Shown here: positions 24,451 through 31,600 of the stretch, piece after piece
Layout: each line of letters begins with the position of its first letter
How positions within the stretch are numbered: position 1 is the stretch's first letter
From: Flammeovirgaceae bacterium UBA1842
Lineage (GTDB): Bacteria; Bacteroidota; Bacteroidia; Cytophagales; Cyclobacteriaceae
DNA: 39,394 bases
Direction of reading: 5' to 3'
Assembly: GCA_002338655.1 (NCBI GenBank)
Contig: DDIU01000003.1
Location: 1-39,394 of the forward strand
Notes under the pieces: model-generated
Database searches by the model: none
What the model saw: the letters and a program-made list of their open reading frames with translations, nothing else
What the model was told of the DNA's origin: nothing
Translations under genes and position numbers: made by a program

Positions 24451-25193
24451 TAAATGGAATTTAACAATTCCTCCACTTCGGCTTTTATATTTTCCATTCC
24501 GGCAGTTTGTTCAGTCAGTGCTGACTTGAGATAGCCTGGAACGGTATTTCCCTGTTTTATTTTGCCTTTTATGTCGCTCAATAAAGATTGCAGTTCAGTA
24601 TTTGATGCATCTACTTTGTTTTTAATTGAATCAATGAGGAGGGTTAATGCATTCTCAATGTCTACTGGAGATTCTTTTTCGATGCTTAAGGTATTTTTGG
24701 CAATGCAGTTGTTATAGTCATCTATCAATTCATTGATTTTTGACTTTTTGTATTTACCATTATCAAAGCCTTGTTCAATTATGCTACAGTCATCAAGAAA
24801 TTTAGAAATGCCTTTTTTGAATGAAATATTAGGTACTATTATTCCATCTCCAGTGACCTTGCCCAAATATTGAGTCCCAAAATCAAAGGCACCATCTTGC
24901 CTAAAATAATACAGGCTGAGGTAACCCTCCTGGGCTACTTTCATTATCCGGTACTTGCCACCCTGTTTTACTGTCTTGTATTTTTGACCGTCTAAATTAA
25001 ACCCAATAAATTGATGCGCCTTTAGTCGTGTTTTACCCGCATCATTCTTAACAACAATTTCCTCGTAGTTGTCAGCGGCCAGTTCTATCTGTATTTCACC
25101 ACTTAAAGAATCTTGAGCGGTGGTGATCACCCAATCTTGGGCTGAAACCATAGTGCTTAAGCAAATTAATGAAGCAAGAAGTAGTAATCGCAT
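24450..25193 (-). CDS. Hypothetical secreted protein
   Basis: A 247-aa protein beginning MRLLLLASLICLSTMVSAQ, a clear signal peptide; the longer frame starts at a TTG and is rejected. Residues about 20-105 are beta-rich (DSLSGEIQIELAADNYEEIV, and YRIMKVAQEGYLSLYYFRQD), and the C-terminal half is helical with predicted coiled-coil character. I do not recognise a family; similar exported proteins of unknown function are common in Bacteroidota. It is part of the SPFH operon. Confidence 0.65.
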   Translation of the reverse strand: MRLLLLASLICLSTMVSAQDWVITTAQDSLSGEIQIELAADNYEEIVVKNDAGKTRLKAHQFIGFNLDGQKYKTVKQGGKYRIMKVAQEGYLSLYYFRQDGAFDFGTQYLGKVTGDGIIVPNISFKKGISKFLDDCSIIEQGFDNGKYKKSKINELIDDYNNCIAKNTLSIEKESPVDIENALTLLIDSIKNKVDASNTELQSLLSDIKGKIKQGNTVPGYLKSALTEQTAGMENIKAEVEELLNSI

Positions 25194-25214
25194 AATGTAT
25201 AATGTGTTAGACGG

Positions 25215-25222
25215 CAAAAATA
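25215..25222 (-). promoter_or_regulatory. Possible internal -7 box (TATTTTTG)
   Basis: An exact TAnnTTTG match on the minus strand in the gap between the Arc-type gene and the secreted-protein gene, 21 bases before the ATG at 25193. It may give the downstream three genes a second promoter. No -33 element is seen. Confidence 0.3.
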
Positions 25223-25225
25223 GAA

Positions 25226-25396
25226 CTAATTGTCTTTTTTCTCATCTTTTTTAAGCCTTCCTGCTTCTTTCAATGCTTTATTTATCAGCCATTCTATTTG
25301 CCCATTGGTGCTACGGAACTCATCAGCGGCCCATTTTTCAACGGCCTTCGATAAATCCGGGTTCAATCTAAGTACAAAGGGCTTCTTTTTAGCCAT
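25226..25396 (-). CDS. Arc-family ribbon-helix-helix DNA-binding protein
   Basis: A 56-aa protein starting MAKKKPFVLRLNPDLSKAVE and continuing KWAADEFRSTNGQIEWLINK. The pattern (basic N-terminus, FxLRL strand, helix, S/T-NGQIE turn, second helix) is the ribbon-helix-helix fold of Arc-type repressors. It lies 14 bases after the DUF4177-like gene in an operon led by an SPFH protein, a combination that I recall from other Bacteroidota. A row of short palindromes before the operon is a plausible binding site for it. Confidence 0.8.
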   Translation of the reverse strand: MAKKKPFVLRLNPDLSKAVEKWAADEFRSTNGQIEWLINKALKEAGRLKKDEKKDN

Positions 25397-25410
25397 GTTT
25401 TTATGCTACA

Positions 25411-25563
25411 CTATTTAATTCTCTCCAACAATACAATGAGCGAGTGTCGGTCATTCGTAAAATTGATCACTTTCCATCCTTCCCTCACTTTTTGATTGAG
25501 TTTCTCTTCAAACTTATTAATACTTTCAAAGAATCCTTTTTTTAGAAATGTATAATTTTCCAT
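25411..25563 (-). CDS. 50-aa DUF4177-like small protein
   Basis: A short frame, MENYTFLKKGFFESINKFEE, then KLNQKVREGWKVINFTNDRH and SLIVLLERIK. The segment LNQKVREGWKVINF...LIVLLER resembles the DUF4177 core (LN..G.EGWE.V....-..VL.R), but the protein is short. It sits between the SPFH gene (3 bases upstream) and the Arc-type gene (14 bases downstream) on the same strand. Tight packing supports it as real; function unknown. Confidence 0.6.
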   Translation of the reverse strand: MENYTFLKKGFFESINKFEEKLNQKVREGWKVINFTNDRHSLIVLLERIK

Positions 25564-25566
25564 GGT

Positions 25567-26421
25567 TTAATGGTTTAGCGTTCCTGAGTTTACTATGGGA
25601 GTTACATCTTTGTCAGCACATAGCACCACCATTAAATTACTGACCATAGCTGCTTTTCTTTCTTCGTCCAAATCAATTATTTTCTTTTCAGACAGTTGCT
25701 CTAAGGCCATTTCAACCATACTAACTGCACCTTCTACTATTTTGTGCCTTGCAGCCACTATAGCTGTGGCCTGTTGTCTCCTCAACATGGCACTTGCAAT
25801 TTCCGAGGCATAAGCCAAATAGCCAATCCTAGCTTCAATCACCTTAATGCCAGCAATATCGAGCCGTTGGGTGAGGTTCTCTTCTAGGGCATGGTTCACT
25901 TCATCGAGACCTGACCGTAAGGTCATTTCAGCATCACCGTCTTCAAAATTATCATAAGGATATTGCCCGGCTAATTTCCGAACAGCCGCATCACTTTGCA
26001 CCCTAACGAAGTTTTCATAATTGTCGACTTCAAAGGCCGCCTTGAAAGTATCCTCAACCTGCCAAACAAGTATAACCCCAATCAAAATGGGATTACCCAC
26101 CTTATCATTTACTTTTACCCGCTCACTGTCGAAATTTCTGGCACGAAGCGAAATGGCCTTTTTGGCAAATAAGGGGTTTACCCAGAAAAACCCATTTTTC
26201 TTAACGGTACCTTTGTAATCTCCAAAAAGCACCAAGACGCGCGACCCGTTAGGGTTAACAAAGAAAAACCCTGGCGCTAACAGAACAACGAGAAAAATCC
26301 CAAATGCAAATGCGGGGACTTTAATTGCAATTAATCCGAAAATGGAGATAGCTAAAGTGATCAACACAACAAATGCCATCACATAACCTGAGATTGGGTG
26401 AAAGTCTTTTTCAGTTTTCAT
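25567..26421 (-). CDS. SPFH/Band 7-domain membrane protein
   Basis: A 284-aa protein with a hydrophobic N-terminal hairpin (about residues 12-55) and an SPFH domain at about 60-230, for example FWVNPLFAKKAISLRARNFD, then ESERVKVNDKVGNPI-type strands and EVDNYENFVRVQSDAAVR. It ends in a helical segment (RRQQATAIVAARHKIVEGAV...EMALEQLSEKKI). SPFH proteins oligomerise into membrane microdomain scaffolds and often regulate proteases. It is the first gene of a six-gene operon with a small DUF4177-like protein, an Arc-type regulator and downstream hydrolases including a CPBP protease. Confidence 0.88.
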   Translation of the reverse strand: MKTEKDFHPISGYVMAFVVLITLAISIFGLIAIKVPAFAFGIFLVVLLAPGFFFVNPNGSRVLVLFGDYKGTVKKNGFFWVNPLFAKKAISLRARNFDSERVKVNDKVGNPILIGVILVWQVEDTFKAAFEVDNYENFVRVQSDAAVRKLAGQYPYDNFEDGDAEMTLRSGLDEVNHALEENLTQRLDIAGIKVIEARIGYLAYASEIASAMLRRQQATAIVAARHKIVEGAVSMVEMALEQLSEKKIIDLDEERKAAMVSNLMVVLCADKDVTPIVNSGTLNH

Positions 26422-26438
26422 AGTTCGATTTTCTAAAG

Positions 26439-26468
26439 TGATATCATAATGATATCATAAATGTATCA
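26439..26468. promoter_or_regulatory. 11-bp-spaced TGATATCA palindromes, candidate Arc-type operator
   Basis: Perfect 8-bp palindromes TGATATCA at 26439-26446 and 26450-26457, with a degenerate third (ATGTATCA) at 26461-26468: a period of 11 bp, one helical turn. Ribbon-helix-helix repressors of the Arc/MetJ type bind short palindromes in such tandem phasing. The array lies 18 bases before the SPFH start and could also affect the divergent bestrophin gene. The regulator's identity is inference. Confidence 0.55.
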
Positions 26469-26510
26469 AATAAAATAATTAAATCAAAATACAGTATTGA
26501 AATAAGGATT

Positions 26511-26541
26511 TTGTTTTATATCATATGAAGGTTTTAATTTG
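26511..26541 (+). promoter_or_regulatory. Bacteroidota-type promoter for the bestrophin gene
   Basis: TTG at 26511-26513, then 20 bases, then TTAATTTG at 26534-26541 (one mismatch to TAnnTTTG). It lies about 24 bases before the ATG at 26566. Confidence 0.45.
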
Positions 26542-26565
26542 TTGCTTATTTCCTAAATTGACTTT

Positions 26566-27441
26566 ATGGTAAAATACAACCCAAGAAACTGGTTTACCCT
26601 TATTTTTCATTCCTATAGCAGGCAGGTGGTTAGGACACTATTTCCAGCACTATTGATCATGGGGGCATATACCACGCTTGCCACCTATATTATTACAGAT
26701 TACTTTGGACTATCTTTTATCAGTACCACAATGGTGCATTCATTATTGGGTATAGTCCTAGGCCTTTTCATGGTCTTTAGGGTTAATTCTGCCTATGACC
26801 GATGGTGGGAAGGGCGTAAATTATGGGGGCTATTGCTCAATAATTCAAGAAACTTGGCTTCTAAACTTAGCGCATTCCTTCCTGTGGATGATCAGAAATC
26901 AAGAAGCTACTTTGCTCAGATGATCCCCAATTTTGGAGCAGCCATGAAGGAACATTTACGAAATGGTGTTGACTTGGAAGATTTGGATATAGTAGAAGAG
27001 GGCTTTTTAACCAAACTAAAAGATAAAGGCCACATACCCAATGTGTTATTGCAAATGATACATGAGCGTATTAATACGTTATATAAATCAAACATAATTA
27101 CAGGAGACCAATTTTTCGTGCTGGACAAAGAAACAAAGGAATTTTCGGACATCTTGGGCGGCTGTGAAAGGATAAGGAACACACCAATCCCTTATTCTTA
27201 TAGCATGTTCATTAAGAAGTTTATTTTCACTTTCACGGTTACTTTACCTTTTGCTTTTATGGCTGAATTCCACTACTGGACGGTACCCATTGTACTGATG
27301 GTGTTTTTTATACTGGTGAGTGTGGAATTGATTGCGGAGGAAATTGAAGACCCATTTGGGAAAGACATCAATGATTTGCCAACAGATGAACTCGTAGAAA
27401 AAATCAAGAATAATGTTAGGGAGTTGATTTTAAAGGATTAA
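26566..27441 (+). CDS. Bestrophin-family ion channel
   Basis: A 291-aa inner-membrane protein. Hydrophobic segments lie at about residues 25-45, 50-70, 215-233 and 238-257. The hallmarks are the N-terminal NWFTLIFHSYSRQVVRTLFP, the RVNSAYDRWWEGRKLWG motif after the second helix and EIEDPFG near the end. Bacterial bestrophins (such as KpBest) form pentameric ion channels. The gene is divergent from the SPFH operon with which it shares a 144-bp intergenic region, and overlaps the antisense 40-aa gene by four bases at its 3' end. Confidence 0.9.
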   Translation: MVKYNPRNWFTLIFHSYSRQVVRTLFPALLIMGAYTTLATYIITDYFGLSFISTTMVHSLLGIVLGLFMVFRVNSAYDRWWEGRKLWGLLLNNSRNLASKLSAFLPVDDQKSRSYFAQMIPNFGAAMKEHLRNGVDLEDLDIVEEGFLTKLKDKGHIPNVLLQMIHERINTLYKSNIITGDQFFVLDKETKEFSDILGGCERIRNTPIPYSYSMFIKKFIFTFTVTLPFAFMAEFHYWTVPIVLMVFFILVSVELIAEEIEDPFGKDINDLPTDELVEKIKNNVRELILKD

Positions 27442-27560
27442 CCAGTCAAAGCAACATATAGAAAACAAAGTGCTATTAGGAATATCATAACGAGGTACAT
27501 AATAACATCTACACCGATATACGCCTTGTACTTATTATAAAATTCCCTTAAATTTTTCAT
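27438..27560 (-). CDS. 40-aa single-helix membrane peptide
   Basis: A short frame MKNLREFYNKYKAYIGVDVI followed by MYLVMIFLIALCFLYVALTG. A cationic N-terminus and one hydrophobic helix (about residues 18-39) give the profile of a small bitopic membrane protein. An alternative in-frame start three codons upstream (27569) also exists. It lies 36 bases after the terC gene on the same strand and is probably co-transcribed. No family recognised. Confidence 0.45.
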   Translation of the reverse strand: MKNLREFYNKYKAYIGVDVIMYLVMIFLIALCFLYVALTG

Positions 27561-27596
27561 TATTTTCATCTCCTCATGATTCTTGGGATTTCAAAG

Positions 27597-28334
27597 CTAT
27601 CCCCTGTATCCTTTTCTTAACTTAATTGGGTTCCTTTTCTTTCTGAGTTTTATATTTAAAAACTCCACAATCATGGAGAAAAACACTGCAAAGTAGATAT
27701 AACCTTTGGGTACATGATACTGAAAAGCCTCAATACTTAACATAAACCCAATTAATATCAAAAATGAAAGGGCCAGTATTTCCAATGTTGGATGTTGACC
27801 AATAAAGTCACTAATACTTTTGGAAAAGAACATCATCACACCCATTGAGATGATCACCGCAATTACCATAAGCATTATCTCATCTGTTAGCCCGACAGCA
27901 GTCAATATTGAATCAAAAGAAAATATAATGTCCAATAGTATAATCTGAGTTATTGCACTAAACAGTGTCTGCACCTTTCCAGTAACTTTATCTTCTTCAG
28001 CCCCTTCCATTTTATGGTGAATCTCCATTGTACTTTTGAAAATCAGGAATATTCCACCTGCCAATAATATTAAATCGCGTCCACTGAAATTGTGGCCCAT
28101 TATAGCAAATAGAGGTTGGCTAAAAGTGATAAGATAGGTGATTCCAAACAGTAATACCACCCTAAAAATTAAGGCCAGCGACAAACCAATGTTTCGCGCT
28201 TTTCCTTGTTCTGAAGCAGGTAGTTTGTTGGAAACAATAGAGATAAAGATGATATTGTCAATACCCAATACGATCTCTAAAAAAGTAAGTGTTAGTAAGG
28301 CAATCCATGTTGAAGGGTCCAAAAATATTTCCAT
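27597..28334 (-). CDS. TerC-family integral membrane protein
   Basis: A 245-aa protein with seven or so membrane helices. The two TerC signature segments are clear: the EIVLGIDNIIFISIVSNKLP repeat near residue 20 and its counterpart LLDIIFSFDSILTAVGLT near 130, each with the acidic residues typical of the family. TerC proteins are implicated in metal (Mn) export and in cofactoring secreted metalloproteins, as well as tellurite resistance. The specific metal is not evident here. It is on the same strand as the downstream 40-aa gene and the upstream sigma/anti-sigma-like pair, with a 43-base gap to the latter. Confidence 0.93.
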   Translation of the reverse strand: MEIFLDPSTWIALLTLTFLEIVLGIDNIIFISIVSNKLPASEQGKARNIGLSLALIFRVVLLFGITYLITFSQPLFAIMGHNFSGRDLILLAGGIFLIFKSTMEIHHKMEGAEEDKVTGKVQTLFSAITQIILLDIIFSFDSILTAVGLTDEIMLMVIAVIISMGVMMFFSKSISDFIGQHPTLEILALSFLILIGFMLSIEAFQYHVPKGYIYFAVFFSMIVEFLNIKLRKKRNPIKLRKGYRG

Positions 28335-28377
28335 GGTTTCAAATATAACTATTTGACCTAAATTTTATAGACTGATT

Positions 28378-28950
28378 TTAATCAGTCCAGTCCATGGCTT
28401 CTATTATCTTTTTCAATTTGTTTAATTCTTTACCGTAGATCATTTTAGCTGTGATATTTGCCGCAATGTATCCGGTAACAGCTGCAATAATGATAATAAG
28501 CCAATGATCTGATACAGCAGACCAATTGTGGGTAAGGTCATAGTAATGCTTAATTGTTAAAATGGAAAAGAAACTTGGGAGTATAATTTTATAGGCATAG
28601 ATGTATTTATTCAGTATCCGCACGAGCTTTTCAGCGCCAATCTGAAGGCCATTATCACTATTTTGTGCTTTTTTAATCAAAACTGATTTTATGCGATAAT
28701 GCACAAATATCAATAATGAGAACCCAATAATCTGCCCACTAACTACATACCTGCTCCGCAGCCCGATAATGAAAGTCGCGGCCACCAACAAAGCAGTGGT
28801 CAGTATCATCAGCAGTGCATCTATTAACATCTTTCGGTTGATTTTGCTTACCGTCCTTTTTGTTCTCAAGGTAAATATCTCCTTCAGCTCCGAACGGCTA
28901 TATGAAACCTGACTGTCTGCTATTTGTTCTTTTAACTCTTCTAGCTCCAT
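28378..28950 (-). CDS. Membrane protein, putative anti-sigma factor
   Basis: A 190-aa protein with a cytoplasmic N-terminus (about residues 1-40, EELKEQIADSQVSYSRSELK), then membrane segments at about 45-62, 70-85, 115-132 and 145-162. Its start overlaps the stop of the ECF sigma gene by one base, so it is coupled to it. The position suggests a sigma-sequestering partner, but I see no zinc-binding ZAS motif (HxxxCxxC), so the assignment rests on context. Confidence 0.55.
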   Translation of the reverse strand: MELEELKEQIADSQVSYSRSELKEIFTLRTKRTVSKINRKMLIDALLMILTTALLVAATFIIGLRSRYVVSGQIIGFSLLIFVHYRIKSVLIKKAQNSDNGLQIGAEKLVRILNKYIYAYKIILPSFFSILTIKHYYDLTHNWSAVSDHWLIIIIAAVTGYIAANITAKMIYGKELNKLKKIIEAMDWTD

Positions 28951-29435
28951 TATTTTTCACTGATTAATAACGTTTTCAATTTCTTTTTTACCCTATTGAG
29001 ACGGACGCCTACATTAGAGTCACTAATGCCCAAAATTTCAGCCATTTCTTTGTAGCTTTTTTCATCAAGATGAAGCAAAACAATGGCCCGGTCACCATCA
29101 TCAAGCCTTTCAATGGCTTCTTGTAATGGGGCGGAATCCGATTCTAATGAGGGCTGTTCATAATCCAAATCAAGGTCTAGGTGTGGTTGCGCCTCTCTTT
29201 GTTTTATGACCCTTTTAATATGTGAAATAGCCGTGTAAAGCGATACCCGATACATCCATGTAGACACCTTAGACCTCTTTTCAAAATTGGCATAACCCTT
29301 CCAGAGTTGTACCATTATCTCTTGGAACAAATCTTGATGATCATCCACATTACCTGTGTACATTCTGCACACATTGTGAATTAATTTTTGATGCTGATCT
29401 ATTAAATCAAGGAATTCTTCCTCTGTATTGGCCAA
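28950..29435 (-). CDS. ECF-type sigma-70 family RNA polymerase sigma factor
   Basis: A 161-aa sigma factor with region 2 (CRMYTGNVDDHQDLFQEIMV, then VSTWMYRVSLYTAI) and region 4 (RLDDGDRAIVLLHLDEKSYK, then EMAEILGISDSNVGVRLNRV), without the sigma 1.1/3 regions, which defines the ECF class. Only a TTG start is available: a stop lies two codons upstream and the next ATG would remove part of region 2. It is paired with the downstream membrane protein. Targets unknown. Confidence 0.9.
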   Translation of the reverse strand: MANTEEEFLDLIDQHQKLIHNVCRMYTGNVDDHQDLFQEIMVQLWKGYANFEKRSKVSTWMYRVSLYTAISHIKRVIKQREAQPHLDLDLDYEQPSLESDSAPLQEAIERLDDGDRAIVLLHLDEKSYKEMAEILGISDSNVGVRLNRVKKKLKTLLISEK

Positions 29436-29539
29436 TTTTTATCTATTTATACGTTAATAGTATGAGTTCATTGATTTTTATTACAAGAACACAATTTTAT
29501 TTTATATATTCACAATTGATCGAACCTCAGAACTTTGAA

Positions 29540-29570
29540 TTGACTTAATTGGTTTTTAAAGCTAACTTTG
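29540..29570 (+). promoter_or_regulatory. Strong Bacteroidota-type promoter for the secreted protein at 29579
   Basis: TTG at 29540-29542, 20 bases, then TAACTTTG at 29563-29570, an exact match to TTG-N20-TAnnTTTG. Transcription should start near 29577, so the leader is only a few bases, or about 10 if the ATG at 29588 is used. Confidence 0.65.
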
Positions 29571-29578
29571 CAAAACAT

Positions 29579-30043
29579 ATGTTTAAAATGGTTTCGATAA
29601 AAAAACACTTCTTTCCACTTGTCCTTATTCTATGGGTGGTCAGCATTAGCCAGGGTTTTGCCCAAATTGAAGAACAAGGTACAACAAACAGCCTCTTTTA
29701 TTATTCAGGTACGCTAGGCTCTTATGATAAAGTAGAGCTTAATTTCCAGATGAACGGCTATGCCGTTTCCGGATCGTATATATTATTGAATTCTGGGGAT
29801 TTATTTGTTTTCAAAGGCCGAATGGCTGTAGATAAAAGCGGGGTAGGCCTTCTGGTTTATGATGATAAGAATAACTATGTAGCTTCTGTTGAGGCTAAAA
29901 TTGTCTCTGTTGACATTGATTTTGCCAAAGAGATTAAAGGGGTTTGGAAATCGGCCAATGGGAAAGTGAAACAAACATTAGCCCTTAAAAAAGTGGCGGA
30001 ACTGGCAAGTATTGATGAACCGGATCCTTCCTATTTTGAATAA
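29579..30043 (+). CDS. Hypothetical secreted protein
   Basis: A 154-aa protein with a signal peptide (ending SQGFAQ near residue 29). The mature part is mainly beta-structured (SLFYYSGTLGSYDKVELNFQ, then NGYAVSGSYILLNSGDLFVF). I start it at the ATG at 29579; the strong promoter ends at 29570, so the ATG at 29588 (MVSIKKHFF) is equally possible, and the TTG at 29549 is not. Family not recognised. Ends at a strong terminator. Confidence 0.65.
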   Translation: MFKMVSIKKHFFPLVLILWVVSISQGFAQIEEQGTTNSLFYYSGTLGSYDKVELNFQMNGYAVSGSYILLNSGDLFVFKGRMAVDKSGVGLLVYDDKNNYVASVEAKIVSVDIDFAKEIKGVWKSANGKVKQTLALKKVAELASIDEPDPSYFE

Positions 30044-30049
30044 AATTTA

Positions 30050-30080
30050 AAAGCCATCTGATCAGATGGCTTTCTTTTTT
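30050..30080. terminator. Intrinsic terminator between convergent genes
   Basis: Perfect 10-bp stem AAAGCCATCT-GATC-AGATGGCTTT followed by CTTTTTT on the plus strand. On the minus strand a TTTTAAATTTT run follows, so it can act for the gene at 30092 as well. Confidence 0.9.
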
Positions 30081-30091
30081 ATGACCTATTA

Positions 30092-30454
30092 TTATTTATC
30101 TTCTCCTTCTTTTTTGTTCAAATTCTTGACCAGGAAGAAGTAAGTCAAAAATCCAAAAGAGAGACAAAGTGCAAAAATTCCGTAAGGGAGTGGGGAATCA
30201 TGCCTACTTCGTACAACATCAATGAGAATCAATCCCAATGCTCCAAAGAAGATGATCAACCCCCATTTTAAGGCCCCGTACTTATTGGTATTTTCTTGAT
30301 TCTTAAATAGTGTCTGATTTTCTTCTTTCACAAAACCGTTGTCGATCATTTTCTTTTTTAAAAAATAGTCTGTTAGGGTTTTGGTAAAAAAGTAGAGTCC
30401 CAAGCTTATAGACCCTAATACTGCTATGGGCATTAATACTTCGTTGATATTCAT
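30092..30454 (-). CDS. Small membrane protein (DUF6249-like)
   Basis: A 120-aa protein with an N-terminal helix (about 6-28), a cytoplasmic polar segment with KKKMIDNGFVKEENQTLFKN, and two further membrane helices (about 62-80 and 90-108: LKWGLIIFFGALGLILIDVV and IFALCLSFGFLTYFFL). Layout and the 'ID.G' segment recall DUF6249 proteins. Upstream is an ECF-type promoter matching that of the divergent sigma operon (30491-30524), so it is probably a target of that sigma factor. Confidence 0.6.
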   Translation of the reverse strand: MNINEVLMPIAVLGSISLGLYFFTKTLTDYFLKKKMIDNGFVKEENQTLFKNQENTNKYGALKWGLIIFFGALGLILIDVVRSRHDSPLPYGIFALCLSFGFLTYFFLVKNLNKKEGEDK

Positions 30455-30490
30455 TATTCCTAAATTTTAAGTTTTCGATATTTTTATCAC

Positions 30491-30524
30491 CCATAGGACA
30501 AGTGTGCTTATTGCAAAGGTTGCA
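30491..30524 (-). promoter_or_regulatory. ECF-type promoter for the 120-aa membrane protein gene
   Basis: On the minus strand: TGCAACCTTT (30524-30515), then 15 bases, then GTCCTATGG (30499-30491). It mirrors the promoter before the divergent sigma gene (30624-30655), which has the same -35 and GTCT-type -10. Confidence 0.45.
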
Positions 30525-30623
30525 AAAGATTAAAATAATTTTAGATGGGATAAAAATACAGTTGAAATATGTAACGGGGATAATCGTATATTAAGCGACA
30601 TATTGGAAAAACGAATGGTAATC

Positions 30624-30655
30624 TGCAACCTTTAGAAACGTAGAACGGTCTCATA
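30624..30655 (+). promoter_or_regulatory. ECF-type promoter for the sigma factor operon
   Basis: TGCAACCTTT (30624-30633), 14 bases, then GTCTCATA (30648-30655). The predicted start is only a few bases before the ATG at 30661, so the transcript may be nearly leaderless. Same elements as the divergent promoter at 30491-30524. Confidence 0.5.
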
Positions 30656-30660
30656 CTACA

Positions 30661-31221
30661 ATGAACGATAAGGATTTGGTCCGGCAAGTATTGAATGGCC
30701 ATAAAGCCTCTTTTGAAATACTGATAAAGAGGTATCAAAAGCTTGTTGCACACATGGTAGGAAGGGTGATTAGCCGACAGGAGGATCATGAAGAAATCTG
30801 TCAGGATGTATTTGTTCGTGTATTTGAAAAATTGAATGAGTTTAAATTTGAATCTAAACTATCAACTTGGATTGCAACTATTGCTTACCGTTTAAGTATC
30901 AATTTTATTAATAAAAACCAACTTAAATTAGCTGATCCAGAAATGGCCGAGATTTTATTCAATAAAAATTACATTGAGGAGCTATCTCCCGGCAAAAGAA
31001 TGGAAATGCAGGACAGTGCCGAACATATTCAGGAAATGGTTATGTTACTTCCCGTACAATTTAGGGTTGTTTTGACTTTGTTTCATTTGGAAGAAATGAG
31101 CTACCCTGAAATTGAAGAAGTGACCGGAATGCCAATAGGGACAATAAAAAGTTACCTTTTCAGAGGTCGCAAATTATTGAAAGAGAAGATGGAGTTATTT
31201 ATGAAAACCGAAGAATTATGA
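30661..31221 (+). CDS. ECF-type sigma-70 family RNA polymerase sigma factor
   Basis: A 186-aa ECF sigma factor: region 2 (VISRQEDHEEICQDVFVRVFEK, then SKLSTWIATIAYRLSINFI) and region 4 (VMLLPVQFRVVLTLFHLEEM, then SYPEIEEVTGMPIGTIKSYL). It starts at 30661, just after a promoter with ECF-type elements that also exists in the opposite direction. Its stop overlaps the start of the next gene (ATGA), coupling it with the presumed anti-sigma factor. Autoregulation is likely. Confidence 0.93.
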   Translation: MNDKDLVRQVLNGHKASFEILIKRYQKLVAHMVGRVISRQEDHEEICQDVFVRVFEKLNEFKFESKLSTWIATIAYRLSINFINKNQLKLADPEMAEILFNKNYIEELSPGKRMEMQDSAEHIQEMVMLLPVQFRVVLTLFHLEEMSYPEIEEVTGMPIGTIKSYLFRGRKLLKEKMELFMKTEEL

Positions 31222-31595
31222 CAAATGACGATGAACTTCAACGATTGTTAGAACAAGGGGACACTTCCACAGAGGAAGATTTTGGGGTTTATAAATTGGT
31301 GTTTGACGGGCTAAAGTCAAGCCCAAAGAAACTCACCCTGAAAAATAATTTTTCACGCAATGTGATGCATCGGATAAATTCTAAAAAAGAGTCACCCTAC
31401 GGTGATAAATTCTGGATAACCATAGGGGTGATCATATTCTTAATCTCGGGAGTTTATGCCGTATCATTAACTACCACAGGATTTTCGGTATTTAAGAGTG
31501 TATTTGAACTAAAGGGATATATCATAATATTTGTAGTACTTGCCACTTTATTTAAAGTGATAGAAAAGCGGTTGCATTTGGACTTTACTGTTTAG
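31218..31595 (+). CDS. Small membrane protein, putative anti-sigma factor
   Basis: A 125-aa protein coupled to the sigma gene by a 4-base overlap. It has a soluble N-terminal portion (residues 1-60, acidic, with MTNDDELQRLLEQGD) and two membrane segments (about 69-88 and 98-114). A membrane-anchored protein immediately after an ECF sigma gene is usually its anti-sigma factor; no ZAS zinc motif is visible. Confidence 0.6.
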   Translation: MTNDDELQRLLEQGDTSTEEDFGVYKLVFDGLKSSPKKLTLKNNFSRNVMHRINSKKESPYGDKFWITIGVIIFLISGVYAVSLTTTGFSVFKSVFELKGYIIIFVVLATLFKVIEKRLHLDFTV

Positions 31596-31600
31596 GAAAC

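Noticed and set aside
25230..25418. A 62-aa plus-strand frame
   Set aside because: Antisense to the Arc-type gene, whose product has a recognisable ribbon-helix-helix pattern.
27442..27596. Untranslated spacer only
   Set aside because: The stretch holds a plausible 40-aa frame with a membrane helix, so I list it as a low-confidence gene rather than an empty gap.
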